This document shows positions 15,939-25,037 of a stretch of 34,285 nt of DNA, in pieces. The number at the start of each line of letters is the position of its first letter. The stretch's first letter is position 1. The position numbers and the translations under genes are program-made. The notes under the pieces are model-generated. The model saw only the letters and a list, made by a program, of their open reading frames with translations, did no database searches and was not told the origin of the DNA. Origin of the DNA: Liminaster sp964567855 (GTDB taxonomy: Bacteria > Bacteroidota > Bacteroidia > Bacteroidales > UBA3663); the NCBI GenBank assembly GCA_964567855.1, contig CAZMOE010000028.1:1-34285 (forward strand), given 5' to 3'.

Positions 15939-16094
15939 GCCGGCACCGGCAACACCAGAAGCGCCATCCACACCCTTGGAGGCCGTTCCCGGAAAAATCT
16001 GGAGGGGAACTATAAAGTAAAAGGCCGCGGCGGCTTCCCGGCTTCCGTGAAAAAGACAATAAACGCTAACAGCCGTAAAGCCGGAAGTGATAAA

Positions 16095-16126
16095 TTTGCA
16101 TTTGCCGGCGGTTTGCCTTATCTTTG
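16095..16126 (+). promoter_or_regulatory. Bacteroidetes-type promoter for the EamA-DUF3256-DUF4468 unit
   Basis: TTTG at 16095-16098, a 20-base spacer and TATCTTTG at 16119-16126 form a perfect -33/-7 match. A second TAnnTTTG (TAAATTTG, 16091-16098) overlaps the -33 box. The promoter lies downstream of the ATG at 16087, so that ATG cannot be the start of the gene made from this transcript. Confidence 0.75.
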
Positions 16127-16176
16127 CAGGGCAAAGAAGAGGAATGCTCTCCTTTCCGTTTTCAACACGATCGTAT

Positions 16177-17082
16177 ATGTGGCTTGTCTTAGCTTTTGCC
16201 TCCGCCCTGTTGCTGGGCTTTTATGACGTATTCAAGAAAATGTCGCTCAGCGGAAATGCCGTTATTCCGGTGTTGCTGCTCAACACGATTTTCTGTTCGC
16301 TCATTTTCCTGCCTTTGGTCATTCTTTCGCAGGCGTGTCCTGCCATGATGCAAGGTTCCATTCTTTACATCCCGCTGCCGGCGGCAGGCGACCACATGTT
16401 CATCATTCTGAAGTCGGCAATCGTGCTCAGCTCATGGATCTGTGCTTACTACGGCCTGAAGCATCTGCCCATCACGATCGCCTCTCCCATCAACGCGTCG
16501 CGGCCGGTGCTGGTCCTGGTCGGCGCGATTATGGTTTTCGGCGAGGTGCTGAACGGCTGGCAATGGGCCGGTGTGCTTATTTCCATCGCAGCGTTTTTCC
16601 TGCTGTCTATATCCGGAAAAAAAGAGGGCATCGACTTCAAACACAACCGCTGGATATGGCTGGTAGTGCTGGGAACGGTATTGGGTGCCGTAAGCGGCCT
16701 CTACGACAAATATCTGATGCAATACCAGAAACTGGACAAGATGACCGTCCAGTCATGGTACAACTTCTACCAGGTAATAATGATGGGCATCGTTTTTCTT
16801 ACCGTCTGGTGGCCGCACCGCAAGAAGACCACGCCTTTCCGATGGACCTGGAGCATTCCGTTGATCTCCATCTTCCTCAGCGTGGCGGATTTCTGCTACT
16901 TCTATGCCCTCAGCTATCCTGACGCACTGATCTCGGTGGTATCGCTAATACGTCGCAGCGGCGTGATAGTGGGATTCATCAGCGGATGGCTCTTCTTCAA
17001 GGAAAAAAATATCCTCAACAAGTCTGTAGACCTGCTTATCGTCATCATCGCCATGGTGTTGCTCTGGATAGGCAGCCGGTAA
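16177..17082 (+). CDS. EamA/DMT family transporter
   Basis: I use ATG 16177 (301 aa) because the protein then opens directly with its first membrane helix (MWLVLAFASALLLGFYDVFK). The ATG at 16144 is also possible, while 16087 lies before the promoter. The protein has about ten hydrophobic segments and the internal twofold layout of the drug/metabolite transporter superfamily. The first half ends with PITIASPINASRPVLVLVG and the second half has a matching helix near YALSYPDALISVVSLIRRSG, both typical EamA positions. It sits in the inner membrane and moves an unknown small metabolite. A DUF3256 gene follows after 51 bases, so they may be cotranscribed. Family is secure; substrate is unknown. 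Confidence 0.85.
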   Translation: MWLVLAFASALLLGFYDVFKKMSLSGNAVIPVLLLNTIFCSLIFLPLVILSQACPAMMQGSILYIPLPAAGDHMFIILKSAIVLSSWICAYYGLKHLPITIASPINASRPVLVLVGAIMVFGEVLNGWQWAGVLISIAAFFLLSISGKKEGIDFKHNRWIWLVVLGTVLGAVSGLYDKYLMQYQKLDKMTVQSWYNFYQVIMMGIVFLTVWWPHRKKTTPFRWTWSIPLISIFLSVADFCYFYALSYPDALISVVSLIRRSGVIVGFISGWLFFKEKNILNKSVDLLIVIIAMVLLWIGSR

Positions 17083-17133
17083 AACGGCTGAGGTCCGCCG
17101 AATTTGAAAACCGATACATAACGTATTCCCGAC

Positions 17134-17775
17134 ATGAACAGAAACATATCTCTTCAAGGTCTCGCCCTCGTGCTGTTTTTCCTTGCCTCCCGGTTCATTT
17201 CCGTGCAGGCCCAGGATATGATCACCCTTTTCACCAATCTGCCCGATTCCATGCTGCCATTGGTCAGTGCAAAAACGCGCGGAGCCCTTCTGCTCAGTTC
17301 CGCACGGCCGGCAACGGCAAAAAATGCCTTGGGCGGAACGGTGAGGCTCGACACCATTTCCGACAATTACCTCCGCCTGCAGCCGGCCGGAAACAGCAGG
17401 TTTGAAATGCTCCTCCTGCCGGCGACGGCAAACGGAGAGAAGGTCGTGGCAATCATCGAAACCGTAGCGGCACCGGCCGAAGACTCGAAGATATCGTTCT
17501 TCACTACCGAATGGCAGCCTCTGCCCTCCGACAAATACTTCTCCGCCCCGACGAAAAAGGACTTCCTGTCGGAGGGTAGCGCCACCGGCGAACCGGGACG
17601 GTGGTTCCATCCGTTAATCATCGGCTACCGGTATGATCTTTCCGATGGCAAACTCATCGCAGAGTGCCGGCCGGAACTCTACATGCCGAAAGAACAGTAT
17701 GACAAGCTTAAAACCGGTCTGCGGGCTCGGCCGATAATATACCGGTGGAACAACGGCCACTTCATCAAAGAATAA
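17134..17775 (+). CDS. DUF3256 family exported protein
   Basis: This 213-aa protein has a signal peptide (about residues 1-26, ending SVQAQ). The mature part starts DMITLFTNLPDSMLPLVS, which matches the conserved opening of DUF3256 proteins of Bacteroidota (F-x-x-x-P-D-S-x-x-P). A DTISDNYLRLQ strand, a FEMLLLPA strand, and DSKISFFTTEWQPL, which fits the family pattern D-S-x-I-x-F-Y/F-x-x-x-W, follow. The second half is beta-rich. No catalytic motif is visible and no function is established for the family. It is 51 bases after the EamA gene and 44 bases before the DUF4468 gene. Periplasmic or surface location is inferred from the signal peptide. Confidence 0.75.
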   Translation: MNRNISLQGLALVLFFLASRFISVQAQDMITLFTNLPDSMLPLVSAKTRGALLLSSARPATAKNALGGTVRLDTISDNYLRLQPAGNSRFEMLLLPATANGEKVVAIIETVAAPAEDSKISFFTTEWQPLPSDKYFSAPTKKDFLSEGSATGEPGRWFHPLIIGYRYDLSDGKLIAECRPELYMPKEQYDKLKTGLRARPIIYRWNNGHFIKE

Positions 17776-17819
17776 ACTTTATCTTAAAGACATATCATTA
17801 TCTACCAATCCTACATAGT

Positions 17820-18401
17820 ATGAAAAAAACAATCGTTCTCACACTGCTTTGCAGTATCTTTATCACCGGCTTTGCCCAGATTATCAAAGAGAAAAAGCCT
17901 GTCGAGGCCAAATATCTCGCCGGCGGCGTCCCGATGGTCGACGGAATCGTAACCTTCACCCGCGACCTCGAAATTCCGTTCTCCACCCAAGAGGAATTAT
18001 ATAAGAAAACGCTTCACTGGCTGGGCCAATACTTCAAGAAAGAGGGTGTACTGACACGCAAAACCCTGGCCCGCGATACAACATCCTGTTTCATCCAGGT
18101 AGGCATCAACGAATACATCGTCTTTAAACAAAACGCGCTCTGCCTGGACCGCAGCCAGATGATATTCGCCCTGGCAGTACAGGCCAAAGAAGGCGGAGTT
18201 ACGGTTACCATGGACAACATTTCTTACTATTACGAAGAAGAGAGAGATGCACAGAAATACACGGCCGAGGAATGGATCTCTGACGACCGTGCATTGAATA
18301 AGGCCAAGACAAAACTCCTTCCCCTCAGTGCCAAGTTCCGCACAAAGACAATCGATACGTTCGACGAGCTCTGTAACAGCCTCGAAAAGCATCTTAAATA
18401 A
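17820..18401 (+). CDS. DUF4468 (TBP-like fold) exported protein
   Basis: I use ATG 17820 (193 aa) since it begins a signal peptide (MKKTIVLTLLCSIFITGFAQ). The longer open frame from 17745 overlaps the DUF3256 stop and has no such start. The mature protein has VTFTRDLEIPFSTQEELYKKTLHWLGQYFKK, the characteristic DUF4468 unit: a strand ending in a basic/acidic turn, then a helix with L-Y-x-x-x-x-x-W-L. Paired strands with CFIQVGINEYIVFK and MIFALAVQAKEGGVTVTMDNISYYYE follow. The C-terminal helix (IDTFDELCNSLEKHLK) is charged. These proteins are abundant in Bacteroidota and have no known function. A strong hairpin lies about 80 bases after its stop. Confidence 0.75.
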   Translation: MKKTIVLTLLCSIFITGFAQIIKEKKPVEAKYLAGGVPMVDGIVTFTRDLEIPFSTQEELYKKTLHWLGQYFKKEGVLTRKTLARDTTSCFIQVGINEYIVFKQNALCLDRSQMIFALAVQAKEGGVTVTMDNISYYYEEERDAQKYTAEEWISDDRALNKAKTKLLPLSAKFRTKTIDTFDELCNSLEKHLK

Positions 18402-18482
18402 ACCGGTAAGAAAATGGAGGGTTCCGCCGGCAATACGAAAAGCGGAACAGATCCTGAAAATAATATTCTCCTCATTTCCGCA

Positions 18483-18517
18483 ACAGATGAAAAGGGTCTC
18501 ATGCTCTTTTCATCTGT
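18483..18517. terminator. bidirectional terminator between convergent genes
   Basis: ACAGATGAAAAG at 18483-18494 pairs perfectly with CTTTTCATCTGT at 18506-18517 (12 bp, 11-base loop). A TTTT run follows on the plus strand. It lies between the DUF4468 gene and the fucosyltransferase-like gene, whose stop codon (18510-18512) is inside the right arm. It can serve both strands. Confidence 0.75.
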
Positions 18518-19388
18518 CGTTTTCAGCATCCTTATGTAACAATTCAAAACTTTTTCCGCCTAACGAGGCAGCGACCTTTGAAAAAGAGCTCCAGAAAGAA
18601 CCGATAACGAAATCGCAATGGGACAGCAGATACATTTCCGCCAAAGCCCGGCAGATATCGACGACAGTCGCACGGCCCGGAGCATAATCGGGAACGACAA
18701 AACGGTCACGCCCGAAAGCAGATATTAACATTTCTCGCTCGGCAACACTGTCTGTGGCCAAGAAAAAGCGTGTGGACGGCTCCTCCGCGAGCAATCTTTT
18801 CATCCGCCGGATAAAAAGATCGGTCGGACTGACATCGATAGAACGCAGATTGTCGGTGCGGCGGATATGCAAACCGATCATCCGCCCGGAAAATGCTGCG
18901 GCCAAAGGCGCGATCTCGGCTTCAACCTCTGCCGACGGCACAAACCACGGCAACATCCGTCCGGGACACTCTCCCATAAAGGCATCGTAGCTTCCCAAAT
19001 AAATCTCCCGGCCTTGACGCAGCCAGCCGGCAAAATCGAATGCCTCTTCCATCCGGCGAGGCACCTCATTTTCATACATCCGATGATCGAAGCGGAACAA
19101 CTGGAAGCCGAACGGCAGATAAAGATTCTCTTTCCGGGGCCTCTCGTAACCGAAATAACGCCACCCGGTTGCCTCGATACAATGAAAATCATGTGGGAAA
19201 GGATGTTCACTTTCCGTAAACCGTGCAAAAGAAAAAAGGTTCTGAAAAGAACAAGGACATTGCCAGTCCCTGAACCATAAAACACGGATAGCGGCATCGC
19301 AGGAGGCTGTCAGGCGAATGGCGGCGTCCAACGCACGGATGCGGTTGCCCAGCCCACCGGTAGGTACGAACGTCAGCCGCGGTCTCAT
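18510..19388 (-). CDS. fucosyltransferase-like glycosyltransferase (GT23/NodZ-type motifs)
   Basis: This 292-aa cytoplasmic protein begins with TGGLGNRIRAL (residues 10-20), the N-terminal donor-side loop of GT11/GT23-type transferases (G-G-L-G-N-x-x-x-x-L). It carries GLHIRRTDN at 172-180, which matches the H-x-R-R-T-D signature of alpha-1,6-fucosyltransferases (NodZ, FUT8). FFLATDS and CDFVIGSFWSSFSK are in the expected later positions of that fold. It would transfer a 6-deoxyhexose such as fucose from a GDP donor onto a growing glycan. The start overlaps the PorZ stop by 4 bases (ATGA), so translation is coupled, and it is the last gene of the run. The motif match is good, but overall similarity is not checked, so donor and linkage are inferred. 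Confidence 0.7.
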   Translation of the reverse strand: MRPRLTFVPTGGLGNRIRALDAAIRLTASCDAAIRVLWFRDWQCPCSFQNLFSFARFTESEHPFPHDFHCIEATGWRYFGYERPRKENLYLPFGFQLFRFDHRMYENEVPRRMEEAFDFAGWLRQGREIYLGSYDAFMGECPGRMLPWFVPSAEVEAEIAPLAAAFSGRMIGLHIRRTDNLRSIDVSPTDLFIRRMKRLLAEEPSTRFFLATDSVAEREMLISAFGRDRFVVPDYAPGRATVVDICRALAEMYLLSHCDFVIGSFWSSFSKVAASLGGKSFELLHKDAENDR

Positions 19389-21733
19389 CGCACAACCATC
19401 AATTTCGTAACCATACCTTCTTTACCATCCTCGCTGCATCCGTAGATGAGATAGACACCGCTTTTGACACGATGCCCGGAAGCATTGCACAGGTTCCAAG
19501 TAATCATTCCGCCGGCGGAAGTGGCGGCATAAATGACATTATTATTAATATCGGTGATACGGACCTCCGTGTTATCCATCAGACCGGCCACATGCACATC
19601 ACCCATATATTCCGGCCGGACAGGATTGGGCCAGCAATAGACATTGCCTAAATTGCGCCGACCGGCAACGGCATCGGTCCGATAGGTCAGAATGCCGCCG
19701 TCGACAGAGATAAAAAGAGTCCCGGAGACATCATCCATCGCCAAAGAAAGGATATCGTCGGAGGGTAACGGGGAATTGTCTTTCGTGAAATGCTCGATCA
19801 TTTCCAATCCGTCGGCACTCAGCAGGTAAAGCCCGTTACCTTTCGTACCGATCCACTTTCGGTCGGCAACGTCAACAGCCATACAATAGGTATTGACTCC
19901 CGCCAAAAGATAGTCGGCCAGATTCGTTCCGTCGTTACGGGGAATTTTAATACGGCGTACGCTGCCCGGATTCTTGAAGGCTGCAATCTGAGACTCGATG
20001 ACGAAAGGTCCGGAAGTGGTCAGCAGCCAGATCCTGCCGTTTCGGTCTTCTGCAAGATCGTTATACAGATCGGGATTGATGTTATTACCGTCCTGATCGG
20101 TAATGATTGCAAAACTGGCGCAGTCGTCGTCTGACAGATCATCCGGGGTGCCCCCGTCATAATAAAGAGCACAACCGGATTTAGGCGCCACCATCCACTT
20201 GAAACGATAGGGATCGTTTACAGCCTGCATGAGGCGGGAAACATACCCGGCACCGTCAAATCCGGCAATAGGATACTGTCGCCACTTTCCGTCGGCTGTC
20301 CGGCATTTCAGGACAGGCGAAACTCCGGCATTGGCAAACCAGACATTACCGTCTGCATCGGGTAAAACCGCCGTGACACGATCTACCCACAGAGAAGCGA
20401 TATTACTGTTGGTACGATCATAATGAGCCAGGACGGAATCGCCTTCCAAATGATAGAATCCGTCATATACCGAACCGACATAATAGCGTCCCGGCGCCAG
20501 GGGATCGGCGGCAAGAGAGGTCAGTCCCTTGAACGTATACGTGCCGGCCGGACGCGGCGAAAGAGTATTGAGCGAGATATTCTGCCACCCCTCTTCATCG
20601 CGGACGGAAAGCACTCCGTCAATCGGGGTGACACCGCCGCCAAAAAAAGTGACGGGATCACTGGCGATACCGGCCAGCAATCCATGCGTATAATCCAACT
20701 GATAAAGTGCATCAGAATGTATTCCGTTCATGGCGACCTGTTCCCACAATATTTCAAAAGCGACAGCCCCCCAAGGCTGACGGTCTGTCAGCCGGGCGGC
20801 AAGAAGCCCTTCCCGTTGATGCAGCATATAATAGACGGAATCGCCTGCCGATATGAAATCTACCGTCATATTGAAAGGAGCGCCTGAGTTCCAGGAGACG
20901 GAACGATCGTTCGGGTCGGCCACCATCAGCCCGCTACCCTGCAAGAAGAGATAATCACCGACTTTACGCAACGACAGATAATAGTTTTTGTCGGTAAACC
21001 GGGACATCGTCCCGTCGGCAGCCAGGGTGCAGACTGTCCCGTCGGCCATCAGAAGCCAGCAAGCCTGCGTGTCATTCTGTAAAAAGGTGGCGACATCCCT
21101 GACCCGCAAAGAACCGCATTTCACCCAATTGCCCCGGTCATAGGCATTAAGATCGGACAGACAATAATGCAATCCGTCGGTATCGGACATATAAATGCGG
21201 TCGCCATGGGTGAAAACAGCATCGCACTGACGTCCGAAGAGATAGCTATCCGCAATTTCACGACGGGCAACATCGACGGCTATAAAGCCGAAACCGGCAG
21301 CGATATAGAGTCTGTTGCCCTGCAAATGCGCTCCGTAAAGGGTTTTGTCACCCATCAGCGACTTATTCTTCAAGTCGGGCAGATTATAAATGCCACCGTC
21401 AGCATTCATAAAGTCGATATTTCCATCGGTATAGATGAAAATGAGCTGATCGGTTTCCGGAGAAGAAACCAGAAACTGCACCTTGGAACCGGACAGTCCG
21501 TTCAGCCGCGAAAGTTCTATTGTCTCTTCCGTCTCCACATGATAAGCGAACACGCTGCCGCTCGATGCCCGGACAAACAGCCGGTCATGAAAATACTCCA
21601 TTTGCCGATAGGAGGCATATCCCTGATAAAAATTCCACTCTCCGACAGAACTCAAGCATGTAATATGCGAGACGAGAAAAAGAATCAGACCTAAGGTCCA
21701 CCGAAATAATTTATGAATCTGCTGCATGACCAA
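19385..21733 (-). CDS. porZ: PorZ-like T9SS beta-propeller protein
   Basis: This 782-aa protein starts with a signal peptide (cleaved near residue 27). The mature N-terminus, VGEWNFYQGYASYRQMEYFHDRLFVRASSG, resembles the opening of PorZ, a surface protein of the type IX secretion system. Most of the protein is strands of repeated propeller blades, with motifs such as GNRLYIAAGFGFIAVDV, DGNVWFANAGVSPVLK, NGRIWLLTTSGPFVI and DRKWIGTKGNGLYLLS. The last ~90 residues (VYCWPNPVRPEY, VRITDINNNVIY, VKSGVYLIYG, KLMVVR) form an Ig-like domain similar to the T9SS C-terminal sorting domain. PorZ of Porphyromonas gingivalis binds anionic LPS for cargo anchoring. It sits inside a sugar/glycan run, 24 bases after a GT4 gene. 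A plain two-component-type propeller without PorZ function is the alternative. Confidence 0.75.
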   Translation of the reverse strand: MVMQQIHKLFRWTLGLILFLVSHITCLSSVGEWNFYQGYASYRQMEYFHDRLFVRASSGSVFAYHVETEETIELSRLNGLSGSKVQFLVSSPETDQLIFIYTDGNIDFMNADGGIYNLPDLKNKSLMGDKTLYGAHLQGNRLYIAAGFGFIAVDVARREIADSYLFGRQCDAVFTHGDRIYMSDTDGLHYCLSDLNAYDRGNWVKCGSLRVRDVATFLQNDTQACWLLMADGTVCTLAADGTMSRFTDKNYYLSLRKVGDYLFLQGSGLMVADPNDRSVSWNSGAPFNMTVDFISAGDSVYYMLHQREGLLAARLTDRQPWGAVAFEILWEQVAMNGIHSDALYQLDYTHGLLAGIASDPVTFFGGGVTPIDGVLSVRDEEGWQNISLNTLSPRPAGTYTFKGLTSLAADPLAPGRYYVGSVYDGFYHLEGDSVLAHYDRTNSNIASLWVDRVTAVLPDADGNVWFANAGVSPVLKCRTADGKWRQYPIAGFDGAGYVSRLMQAVNDPYRFKWMVAPKSGCALYYDGGTPDDLSDDDCASFAIITDQDGNNINPDLYNDLAEDRNGRIWLLTTSGPFVIESQIAAFKNPGSVRRIKIPRNDGTNLADYLLAGVNTYCMAVDVADRKWIGTKGNGLYLLSADGLEMIEHFTKDNSPLPSDDILSLAMDDVSGTLFISVDGGILTYRTDAVAGRRNLGNVYCWPNPVRPEYMGDVHVAGLMDNTEVRITDINNNVIYAATSAGGMITWNLCNASGHRVKSGVYLIYGCSEDGKEGMVTKLMVVR

Positions 21734-21757
21734 TGACGAATTATTTATAGTATAACG

Positions 21758-22942
21758 TTAAAAATCGCGTTCTATTGCCCGGCGATATAACTCTGAAAAT
21801 TCTGCTGCGACAGCTTCCGGCGAATGACGGGCCGCTACATAATCGTGAAGAAGTTGCGGCCGATAGTCAGTATAATGATCCAGCATCCTGTCTACAGCCT
21901 CCAGTAGGGCATCTTCGTCTCCAGGCTCCACTAAAACGCCCCGTCCCTCCGTCATCGAGACCAGATCGCCCACCCGGGTCGCCACCACCGGACGCCCGCA
22001 TGCCATCGCCTCCAAAACAGAAACCGGCTGGTTCTCATAATTGGAAAACATCAGCAAAAAAGCTCCCTGACAGAGCGTTTCTGCCAATTCCGCCCCCTGC
22101 CGGGCCGGCAAGAACGAGACATGATCTGCCAAACCGAGGTCTGCAGACAACCGTTCCAGCATTATCCGGTCATTTCCTTCGCCAATTAAAAGCAACTCAA
22201 AATCCCGGCGCCTCTTCTTCAGCCGCGCCATGACACGCAGCATGCCTGAAATATTCTTGGCATTATCCCGCATCCATGAAACATGCACGATCCGCTTCAC
22301 CTCACTATCTGGCAAGGGTTTCGCAGTAAAAGTTTCAGTGTCCACGACATTTCCGACAAGTCTGTAACGAGTATTTTCCAACTTCCAGCGCAACATATTC
22401 TGCCGGAGATTGGCACTGACCGGGCAGACAAAGGCAGCCTCCTTCACCACACGCCGTGTGACCGACCACTGCAAGCGGCCGTTGGGAAATTCTCCGGGTC
22501 GTCCATACCGCGACCAATGTTCGGTAATGATATAAGGTATGCGCCGGCGTTTCCACAAAAACCAGGGCAGCAATCCGGCACGTGTCAGCACGTTCACATG
22601 ACAAATATCCGGACGGCGCCCCTGCCATAACCGGCGCACTTCCCGATATCCGCGCCACGTCCCTGCCAGATACCAATAAAAACGGCACAGAGAGGTCAGC
22701 ACCGGCCATTCCCGACGTACTTTTGGAACATAGACAAGGATCTCATCAAGCATCCCGCTCCCGCTGCACCGCTGCACCTCCATTTCGATATGAAGTCCGC
22801 GGATTGCCGGATCGCTCTGCACCAGCAAAACCGCAACACGATGGTCGCGGGCAACCGCCTGGGCATGTTTGCGGACAAAAACCCCGTCGCCGGCCACCTT
22901 GCGGTTGGGATACCATGCTGTTGTAAATAAAACGTGTCGCAT
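21758..22942 (-). CDS. glycosyltransferase family 4
   Basis: This 394-aa protein has a GT-B fold of the GT4 type, which adds a sugar from a nucleotide donor to a lipid-linked glycan on the cytoplasmic face. The N-terminal domain starts HVLFTTAWYP and includes PDICHVNVLTRAGLL (about 111-125). The linker has RLVGNVVDTETF at about 194-205, a common GT4 signature. The C-terminal domain shows LLIGEGND (251-258), VSFLPAR and the donor-binding E-x7-E pair (E303 and E311 in NYENQPVSVLEAMACGRPVV), followed by ATRVGD. It has no signal peptide. It is 27 bases after the acyltransferase gene and 24 bases before porZ. The sugar and linkage are unknown. Confidence 0.85.
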   Translation of the reverse strand: MRHVLFTTAWYPNRKVAGDGVFVRKHAQAVARDHRVAVLLVQSDPAIRGLHIEMEVQRCSGSGMLDEILVYVPKVRREWPVLTSLCRFYWYLAGTWRGYREVRRLWQGRRPDICHVNVLTRAGLLPWFLWKRRRIPYIITEHWSRYGRPGEFPNGRLQWSVTRRVVKEAAFVCPVSANLRQNMLRWKLENTRYRLVGNVVDTETFTAKPLPDSEVKRIVHVSWMRDNAKNISGMLRVMARLKKRRRDFELLLIGEGNDRIMLERLSADLGLADHVSFLPARQGAELAETLCQGAFLLMFSNYENQPVSVLEAMACGRPVVATRVGDLVSMTEGRGVLVEPGDEDALLEAVDRMLDHYTDYRPQLLHDYVAARHSPEAVAAEFSELYRRAIERDF

Positions 22943-22969
22943 TTTCCGGTAAATATAATGGATAAACGG

Positions 22970-23635
22970 TTATTCCGCAAACGTGTCCTTATCCCTGACC
23001 TCTGCGGGGCATCCGGCCAGAAAAAGATGCCGGTCACCGGCTTCTGTATAATCGCGGGTACAAACGGCGCCGGAGCCGACAACAGACCAGGGAGGGATAA
23101 CGCAGCCCTTGAGCAACATCACCCGAAATCCGAGATAGCATCCCTCTCCGACCCGGACAGATCCGGACAGCGGGAGCTGCCGTCCGCCCCTATGGATCGG
23201 ATGGGCCGCCGTATCGACGACATAAATTTCTCCGGCTTTGACCTTATCGCCTAAGACGATGTGGTTAAAACAATGAATCTGGGTGTCCCGCGCCAGAAAA
23301 CAGCCGTCACCGGTTTCCAATAACGCATTTTTATGGACGTAGATACAGCTGTCCGCCCCGATGCGGATGCGTCCGCAAACGTTCCAGCACCCGCCTAAAG
23401 AAAGTTGCGCCTTTCCAGACGATGCCACATAGGTCTCGTGACGGGATCCGATGACCACCGTTCCAAATGAAGCCCGCTGCGGCATCCGGATGCTTCCCGA
23501 CCAATCGGTTACCCGCAGCCGTCCTTCGACAATGATGGGAAAGCGAATTGCCACCCGCCACGGAAGAAAATGAAAGTTCAACCGTATGCTTTGCCACCAG
23601 TTGATCCGGATTTTTTCTTGTATCTGCGTTCTCAT
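22970..23635 (-). CDS. left-handed beta-helix acyltransferase (LbH family)
   Basis: This 221-aa protein has the hexapeptide-repeat pattern of LbH O- or N-acetyltransferases. Strand repeats run from about residue 55 to 200, for example VTDWSGSIRMPQRASFG, IRIGADSCIYVHKNALLETG and VRVGEGCYLGFRVMLLKGCVIPPWSVVGSGAV. His residues in TQIHCFNH and AAHPIHRGG are possible catalytic positions for the wzx-adjacent sugar acetyltransferases. The N-terminal segment (WWQSIRLNFHFLPWRVAIRF) is like that of capsule O-acetyltransferases. It probably acetylates a sugar or nucleotide sugar using acetyl-CoA, and lies between the flippase and GT4 genes. It could supply the N-acetylation step of the dTDP-3-aminosugar route, or decorate the finished glycan. 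Confidence 0.75.
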   Translation of the reverse strand: MRTQIQEKIRINWWQSIRLNFHFLPWRVAIRFPIIVEGRLRVTDWSGSIRMPQRASFGTVVIGSRHETYVASSGKAQLSLGGCWNVCGRIRIGADSCIYVHKNALLETGDGCFLARDTQIHCFNHIVLGDKVKAGEIYVVDTAAHPIHRGGRQLPLSGSVRVGEGCYLGFRVMLLKGCVIPPWSVVGSGAVCTRDYTEAGDRHLFLAGCPAEVRDKDTFAE

Positions 23636-23657
23636 AACAGGTATATAATTTCAAATA

Positions 23658-25019
23658 TCAGCTACCTTTCCGCCAGATCGGGGACAGCTTCATGCGGTAT
23701 CCGTAACGAATTCTGCAGAAGCTCCACACAACCACGAGTTCCACAACCTGACAGAATAAAATCCCCGCTCCGACCATATCCAGACCGCCCGACTTATACC
23801 CCAGCAATACAAAAATAGTCAAGGCTACCCAATTCAATGATTCAAGAAGGAAAAAATGCAACGGCTTGCCCAACGCCAACGGCAAAAAGGCAATCGGCAA
23901 GGCCACAGCCTTGAACGGCAAAGCTAAAGCAGCCCAGCGCACCATGGTTTCTATCGATGAAAACTCCGTGGAAAACAACAACGGCAGCAAATAGGACACC
24001 AGCCCTTCGAAAAGCAACGTCAGCGGCAACACTGCAACGAACAGCAATACGGATATCTGCCGGTTGACAACCTCATTGCGGCGGTCCAGATCCCGATTGA
24101 CGGCGGTCAGGCGGGGATAGAAATCATTTCCGATAGCTGAAAATATCATCCCGGGATAAGTTACTCCCAGTTGATAGCCTGCCTTGTATAATCCGACGAC
24201 AGAAAACGAGGCCACCGAGACAAAAAAGCCCTGAATGCACAGCTCTAAGCCCGAAGCAACCACTCCGGAAAGCACAAAGGCCAGACCGAGCAGAATCATC
24301 GGACGTGAACGAAGCCAGAATTTCCGCCAGCAAAGCCTATCATAAAGGCGGCGCACTCCACCGGCAGGCATAAGTCCTCCCTTCAAAGGCTGCAGCCGCC
24401 AACTGATCAGCAGAACCTGTAAAGAACTGACAAAAGAGCTGACCACAACAGCCCAGATCACCCCCTCCATCCGCAGCCAATAATAAAACGGAACGACAAA
24501 GAGCACCGATATGGCCGATGCCAGAATCGTTGTCAAAGCCAACTGCTTCACACGACGGCAAGCCTTCATAATGGCCAATTCACAGCCCGAAAGCAACGTC
24601 ATCACCACCACCAGCCCCAACGCGGCAAATGTCAGTGTACCCGACAAATCCCCCCGATAATAGAGACTCAGTCCCGGCGAAGCAAGCCATAATATCCCGC
24701 AGCCAGCAAGGGCCGTCAGGAGGCTCCATTGCCTTATCCGGCGCACCTGTTCTTCGACAGCGGCAGTCTCTCCTGTGGCGACGGCCTCGGAGAGAGTCTT
24801 CACAGCACTGCTGGCGACACCCAGCCCCGAGAAATTGGCCACAAAGGTAGCGATGGTGTTAAATACAGCCGTCAGTCCCACTCCCGCACTGCCGATCAGC
24901 AGTGCCGCCATCTTGGTGCGGAGTAAAGCGGCCAGGACGGTGAAACACTGCGCACCGCCGAATATGCCGATACTCTTCGCGATATTCCGGTTGGAATGGA
25001 TGTCTGTGGAACTTTTCAT
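23658..25019 (-). CDS. oligosaccharide flippase (Wzx-type, MOP superfamily)
   Basis: This 453-aa protein has about 12 to 14 hydrophobic segments and matches the MOP/Wzx layout. Its N-terminal KSIGIFGGAQCFTVLAALLRTKMAALLIGSAGVGLTAVFNT resembles O-antigen translocases. Wzx proteins flip undecaprenyl-linked sugar units from the cytoplasmic to the periplasmic face of the inner membrane. Length is typical. The start at 25019 lies 18 bases after the DegT stop. Its position between the aminotransferase and the acyl/glycosyltransferases supports a glycan-export role. Repeat-unit flipping implies a Wzy-type polymerase, which I do not see here, so the polymerase may lie elsewhere or the glycan may be short. 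Confidence 0.85.
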   Translation of the reverse strand: MKSSTDIHSNRNIAKSIGIFGGAQCFTVLAALLRTKMAALLIGSAGVGLTAVFNTIATFVANFSGLGVASSAVKTLSEAVATGETAAVEEQVRRIRQWSLLTALAGCGILWLASPGLSLYYRGDLSGTLTFAALGLVVVMTLLSGCELAIMKACRRVKQLALTTILASAISVLFVVPFYYWLRMEGVIWAVVVSSFVSSLQVLLISWRLQPLKGGLMPAGGVRRLYDRLCWRKFWLRSRPMILLGLAFVLSGVVASGLELCIQGFFVSVASFSVVGLYKAGYQLGVTYPGMIFSAIGNDFYPRLTAVNRDLDRRNEVVNRQISVLLFVAVLPLTLLFEGLVSYLLPLLFSTEFSSIETMVRWAALALPFKAVALPIAFLPLALGKPLHFFLLESLNWVALTIFVLLGYKSGGLDMVGAGILFCQVVELVVVWSFCRIRYGYRMKLSPIWRKGS

Positions 25020-25037
25020 GCGAAATAAATCCGGTTA

